Origin: Dehalococcoidia bacterium
Lineage (GTDB): Bacteria; Chloroflexota; Dehalococcoidia; Lucifugimonadales; Lucifugimonadaceae
NCBI GenBank assembly: GCA_012270805.1
Contig: JAAXHR010000081.1
Span: forward strand, 1-9,752
DNA: 9,752 bases
Direction of reading: 5' to 3'
Shown here: one piece after another, positions 6,536 through 9,752 of the stretch
How the letters are laid out: each line of letters opens with the position of its first letter
How positions within the stretch are numbered: position 1 is the first letter of the stretch
The notes under the pieces: model-generated
The model's input: only the letters and a program-made list of their open reading frames with translations
What the model was told of the DNA's origin: nothing
The model's database searches: none
Translations under genes and position numbers: made by a program

Positions 6536-7537
6536 TTAATCCAACTGACGCAATCGCGGATCTAATCGGTCTCGAACCCAGTCGCCGAGGAAGTTGAAGG
6601 CGAGAACCACCAGGAATATAGCCGTTCCCGGGAACACCGTCTGCCACCAAGCAGACTCTACATATTCCCTGCCCTCCGCGATGAGCACGCCCCACGCTGG
6701 TGTCGGGCCTGGAATCCCTGCTCCCAAGAAGCTGAGCGATGCTTCTGCGAGTATCAACTGCCCTACTCTGAGACTGGCAATCACGAATATCGTGTTTATG
6801 AGCCCCGGTAGCAGGTGTTTGAAGATAATGCGAAAAGTTGATGCCCCAGCAACGCGGGCCGAGGCGACGAAGTCGCGTTCCTTGAGACTCAATACTTCGC
6901 CACGCAGATTTCGGACGTATCCGCTCCATGCGAGCAGTATCAACAGAACGATGATGAGATTCAAGCTTGCTTCGAAGATTATGACTGCTACCATGGCGAG
7001 CAACAAAAACGGTATCGCGTACCACACATCGACCATTCGCATCAAGACCTCGTCTACTACACCGCCGTAATAGCCAGAAATTACACCGATCGTGACCCCG
7101 AGAATCAGACCTGAGAACAATGCGACTGAGGTGACGACCAGCGAGATGCGTGCGCCGTGGATGATGCGGCTCAAGACATCCCTGCCCACATGGTCTGCGC
7201 CGAGTATGAAACGGTTGCTCGGATTCTTGCCGACGGCCTCTTCCGCACGAAACATCGCTTGGGAGTAGTCTTGCGTCGACCAAAACTCCGAGTTCATGTT
7301 GAAGATACGCGGCGGCGCGTTGCGGAACCTAATATCCTGTTCGATCTCGTCATACGGTGCCAGTTGATCCGCGAAAACACCAGCGACAACTAGAACGATC
7401 ATGATGAGGGCTGGAATAATCGGCCACCGTCGTAACGCATACCAAACATAGCCCGGAGAAAGCCGCAAGGCGCGTTGGGTCGGCGCTGCCGCTCCTTGCA
7501 ACGTCGTAGCTTCGCTCGCTCTTGTTTCAGATGCCAT
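6536..7537 (-). CDS. ABC transporter permease, DppC/OppC type
   Basis: Inner-membrane subunit of an oligopeptide/dipeptide-type importer, 333 residues, pairing with the DppB-like permease encoded just upstream. A first membrane helix (about 40-57) is followed by an extracytoplasmic stretch of roughly 55 residues, somewhat longer than in E. coli DppC by recollection. Then comes the family signature L-G-A-D-x-x-G-R-D-V-L-S-R (112-124), and further membrane helices. The cytoplasmic EAA loop that docks on the ATPase lies around 221-250 (SARVAGASTFRIIFKHLLPG at 226-245). The C-terminus ends in G-D-W-V-R-D-R-L-D-P-R, typical for the family. The ATG at 7537 leaves a 19-bp gap to the previous gene. 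An in-frame TTG at 7579 would overlap that gene and add 14 residues; neither has a clear ribosome-binding site, so translational coupling is likely. Substrate could be peptides, nickel, sugars or opines. Confidence 0.93.
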   Translation of the reverse strand: MASETRASEATTLQGAAAPTQRALRLSPGYVWYALRRWPIIPALIMIVLVVAGVFADQLAPYDEIEQDIRFRNAPPRIFNMNSEFWSTQDYSQAMFRAEEAVGKNPSNRFILGADHVGRDVLSRIIHGARISLVVTSVALFSGLILGVTIGVISGYYGGVVDEVLMRMVDVWYAIPFLLLAMVAVIIFEASLNLIIVLLILLAWSGYVRNLRGEVLSLKERDFVASARVAGASTFRIIFKHLLPGLINTIFVIASLRVGQLILAEASLSFLGAGIPGPTPAWGVLIAEGREYVESAWWQTVFPGTAIFLVVLAFNFLGDWVRDRLDPRLRQLD

Positions 7538-7556
7538 TGAGTGTTTCGGTCGATCC

Positions 7557-8510
7557 TTAGTACCGAATCCGAGGATCAATCAACGCGTACAGAATGTCGG
7601 TTAGTAGATTCACTAATACGAAGACCGTTGCAAAGAAGAGAACGGTTGCGGTGAGTATCGGGAAATCGTTGTCCTGAACTGCCTGAACCGCCAATCTCCC
7701 AAGGCCCGGCCACGAGAACACAGTCTCGACAACGACGCTACCGGTGATCAATCCAGCCATAATCAGCGTTGAGACGGTCAATGGCGGTATCAGGGCATTT
7801 CGAAACGCGTGCTTCCAAATGATTTTTGTCTGTCCTACACCTTTCGAACGCGCGAGTTTTACGAATTCAGAATCTAGCACCTCCAGCATCGCCGATCTTG
7901 TGAGCCTCAAATAGACTGCGGCAGCACCCCACGCAACAGCGAACGACGGGAGTATGAAGTATCGTAGGTTATCCCAGGTGAAGAAAAACGATTCTGCCGA
8001 ACCTCGTGTACCAAAAGGGAGCCAATCCAACTGCTTGTTGAATATCAGGATCAGCATCAGACCTAGCCAGAAGGTAGGGAGAGATTGCCCGATGAGCGCG
8101 TACCCCCGTCCCAAGTAGTCCCATACGCTGCCGCGCATAACTGCCGATAGCACGCCGAGTGGCACCCCCATGACCGTCGCTAACAGCCATGAAGCGAGCC
8201 CTAACTGCACGGTTGCACCCATCTTCTCGCCAATGACCCGTGTCACCAACTGCTCTGCCAGAAGTGTCTTACCAAAGTCGCCACGCGCCAAGTCTGTCAG
8301 CCATAGCAGGTACTGGATCACCAAGGGTCGGTCAAGCCGGAGTTTCTCTTTTAGCGCCTGTTCCTGTTCGGGAGTGACTCCGTATCCACCTGGTTTGGCG
8401 TAAAGAAGCAGAGGATCACCTGCGGCTCTAGAGAGGGCGAACACGATGGCTGTTGCCGCGAGCACCGAAAGGATGCCGGCGAAGAATCGTCTGATCAGGA
8501 ATTTACGCAC
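7557..8510 (-). CDS. ABC transporter permease, DppB/OppB type
   Basis: First permease of the importer, 317 residues. The N-terminus (basic R-K-F-L-I-R-R-F followed by a membrane helix at about 10-28) is diagnostic of DppB/OppB. It is followed by a periplasmic region with the L-R-L-D-R-P-L motif (57-63) and G-D-F-G at 77-80. Five further hydrophobic segments are apparent. The EAA loop lies around 215-245 (FVKLARSKGVGQTKIIWKHA at 216-235), then V-E-T-V-F-S-W-P-G-L-G-R (261-272) and the C-terminal D-P-R-I-R-Y end. The start is GTG at 8510; an in-frame stop 27 bases upstream with no other start between fixes it. Only a weak GAAAG lies in ribosome-binding position. It follows the binding-protein gene by 159 bp, a gap that contains a strong stem-loop. 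Confidence 0.95.
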   Translation of the reverse strand: MRKFLIRRFFAGILSVLAATAIVFALSRAAGDPLLLYAKPGGYGVTPEQEQALKEKLRLDRPLVIQYLLWLTDLARGDFGKTLLAEQLVTRVIGEKMGATVQLGLASWLLATVMGVPLGVLSAVMRGSVWDYLGRGYALIGQSLPTFWLGLMLILIFNKQLDWLPFGTRGSAESFFFTWDNLRYFILPSFAVAWGAAAVYLRLTRSAMLEVLDSEFVKLARSKGVGQTKIIWKHAFRNALIPPLTVSTLIMAGLITGSVVVETVFSWPGLGRLAVQAVQDNDFPILTATVLFFATVFVLVNLLTDILYALIDPRIRY

Positions 8511-8560
8511 TAGACTTTCGTGTTCGGTTGATGGGCACTATATTCAGAACCGCATCCTTG

Positions 8561-8603
8561 ATGCCGGGCACAGCGCATCTTGTAGGTGCGCTGTGCCCGG
8601 CAT
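8561..8603 (-). repeat. Perfect 17-bp inverted repeat between the binding-protein and permease genes
   Basis: ATGCCGGGCACAGCGCA (8561-8577) and TGCGCTGTGCCCGGCAT (8587-8603) are exact reverse complements around a 9-nt loop. It would form a very stable GC-rich hairpin in the transporter mRNA. On the transcribed (minus) strand no T-tract follows, so it is not a canonical terminator for the operon. On the plus strand TTCTTAT follows, but no plus-strand gene ends here. By analogy with stem-loops between malE and malF, it may stabilise the upstream binding-protein message and lower permease expression. It could also be a copy of a dispersed REP-like element. Confidence 0.75.
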
Positions 8604-8669
8604 TCTTATAGAGCAGTCGCCTCGCGTCCGGGGAACGGGCATGTCCAAGGCGATCGCGTTCACACTTCC

Positions 8670-9752
8670 CTATCGAGCTGGAACGATCAGCTCAGGCGAG
8701 GTGTGAGGCGCCTGAGGACCAGGTCGCATCGGCCATTCCGCGATCGAGTTCGGGTTGTACGCCGACACGAATGGCAACGCGATGATACCGATCTTCAGCG
8801 CTTGCTCGTGGAGGTAGTCCGCGAGGGCGACGTTATACTGCGTCCGCTTGATCGGGTCAGGTTCGGCCGCCACATTCTGAACGGTTTCGAGAATGAACGG
8901 TACCTCCATGTGACAACCGAAGCCGCCGCGTGTCAGGCTCGTTTCCTCTTCTCCCGTCACCCAGTCGTACGGTTTCCACAAGTCTGACCTGCACCACTGA
9001 GTTGCGGGTGTCGTCGTGCTGCGCGCTACCAAGCTCGGGCGAACGATAGAGTAAGCAACCTTCACGATGTTCGTCTCGATGCCCAACTGGTTTATGAAGC
9101 CAGCGGCGGTGTCAGCGATCTCAGCCCAGTCTCGCACGGATGTGAAAGCGTAGATCGGCATCGCAAATCGAACGCCGTCATCGTCCTTTGCATATCCGGC
9201 CTGGTCAAGATACTCGTTTGCCAACGCCGGGTCATACGGGACGCGCCATTTGTCGTCCCAGTCGGTGTTGTTGACGTGGAACATGCCAATGTGGTACTCG
9301 GAGGCGTTTCCGCCGTAGAGCGATTCGTTGACTAGCGGCCGGTTGATCGACAATGCGATCGCCCAGCGAACCAACCGCGCCTGCTCCATGTCGTCCATGC
9401 CCGCGGGGTTGTTGTTGTCATCTGGCTTGTGAGGGTTACCGATCCAAGGGATGTCGTGCACAAACGTCACGTGGCTGATCGGTTCGCCAGTCTTGACTGC
9501 GGTAGATTCCCAGTAGTTGCCAGCCATGTTGAGAGGCACACCACTTTGTCGACCTGTCGTCAGCACGCCGAAACCGTCCCGCGTGAGGTCCTTCATCTCG
9601 CGAACCGGTAAAACTGCCCAGTCGGCACCGCCGGAACGCAACGCGGAAATTCGAGCTACGGTCTCGGGAACGTCGATCAACCGTAGTGTCCCGACTTCAG
9701 GGACTTTGTCCCAATGCGTGTCTTGGGCGATCAAAGTCGCACTGTCAGATTG
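8670..9752 (-). CDS. ABC transporter substrate-binding protein, family 5 (5' end cut by window edge)
   Basis: C-terminal 360 residues of an extracytoplasmic solute-binding protein of the peptide/nickel (SBP family 5, DppA/OppA) group. The frame stays open to the right edge, so the signal peptide and about the first 200 residues are outside. Visible family features, numbered from the first full codon, are the D-V-P-E-T-x-A-R-I-S-A-L-R-S-G-G-A-D segment (25-42), corresponding to the usual pattern after the tyrosine/tryptophan-rich lobe junction, and V-R-W-A-I-A-L-S-I-N-R-P-L-V followed by Y-G-G-x-A (around 125-145). Next come the Y-D-P-A-L-A-N-E-Y-L-D-Q-A-G-Y stretch and an I-G-I-E-T-N strand. 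It delivers the ligand to the two permeases encoded downstream. Members bind peptides, but also nickel, haem, sugars and opines, so the ligand is not assignable here. The stop is at 8670-8672. Confidence 0.93.
   Translation of the reverse strand, partial: QSDSATLIAQDTHWDKVPEVGTLRLIDVPETVARISALRSGGADWAVLPVREMKDLTRDGFGVLTTGRQSGVPLNMAGNYWESTAVKTGEPISHVTFVHDIPWIGNPHKPDDNNNPAGMDDMEQARLVRWAIALSINRPLVNESLYGGNASEYHIGMFHVNNTDWDDKWRVPYDPALANEYLDQAGYAKDDDGVRFAMPIYAFTSVRDWAEIADTAAGFINQLGIETNIVKVAYSIVRPSLVARSTTTPATQWCRSDLWKPYDWVTGEEETSLTRGGFGCHMEVPFILETVQNVAAEPDPIKRTQYNVALADYLHEQALKIGIIALPFVSAYNPNSIAEWPMRPGPQAPHTSPELIVPAR

Noticed and set aside
6510..6538. Inverted repeat TAATCGA / TCGATTA with a 15-nt loop between the convergent stop codons, considered as a bidirectional terminator.
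   Set aside because: Only 7 AT-rich base pairs, no T-tract, and the right arm overlaps the permease stop codon; too weak to call.
6504..7283. 259-residue minus-strand open frame overlapping the DppC-like permease.
   Set aside because: Arg/Ser/Gly-rich and without domains; it is a shifted frame of the permease, whose own frame has all family motifs.
8561..8603. The 17-bp hairpin as an intrinsic terminator for a plus-strand transcript.
   Set aside because: TTCTTAT follows on the plus strand, but no plus-strand gene lies within about 2 kb upstream, so a terminator role there has nothing to terminate.

Overview
The window (9,752 bp, moderate GC, densely coded) holds nine protein-coding genes, two of them cut by the window edges. 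I saw no rRNA, tRNA, CRISPR array, insertion sequence or integrase. The content fits a free-living heterotrophic bacterium: amide and sugar-acid catabolism genes, an oligopeptide-type ABC importer, a lipoprotein with thioredoxin folds, and a single-chain (alpha2) glycyl-tRNA synthetase. The alpha2 GlyRS argues against most Proteobacteria, which use the alpha/beta enzyme. Together with the amidase, SDR, GH88-like and Opp-type genes it is compatible with Chloroflexota of the SAR202/Dehalococcoidia kind. That placement is an inference from gene content, not a phylogenetic result.

Region 1 (1-2618, minus strand) is a probable three-gene operon read leftwards: an SDR oxidoreductase, a small SRPBCC (START/polyketide-cyclase fold) protein and an amidase-signature hydrolase whose C-terminus lies beyond the left edge. 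It looks like a small catabolic cassette of unknown substrate. A good sigma70-like promoter (2669-2696, minus) drives it, and a 7-bp dyad (2650-2674) covers its -10 element and predicted start.

Region 2 (2711-6497, plus strand) has a divergent GH88/GH105-like (alpha/alpha)6 hydrolase, then glyQS with a TTG start, then a lipoprotein made of two tandem TlpA-like thioredoxin domains that are about half identical without gaps. A 13-bp hairpin follows glyQS.

Region 3 (6536-9752, minus strand) is an oligopeptide/dipeptide-type ABC importer operon read leftwards and convergent with region 2: substrate-binding protein (N-terminus off the right edge), DppB-like permease and DppC-like permease. No ATPase gene is present in the window. 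A perfect 17-bp inverted repeat with a 9-nt loop sits between the binding-protein and first permease genes, where stem-loops in other transporter operons set differential expression.

Nothing here is a clearly new system. The items most worth a second look are the tandem thioredoxin lipoprotein, the intergenic 17-bp hairpin, the operator-like dyad in the divergent promoter, and the GH88-like protein that appears shortened at a catalytically important position.
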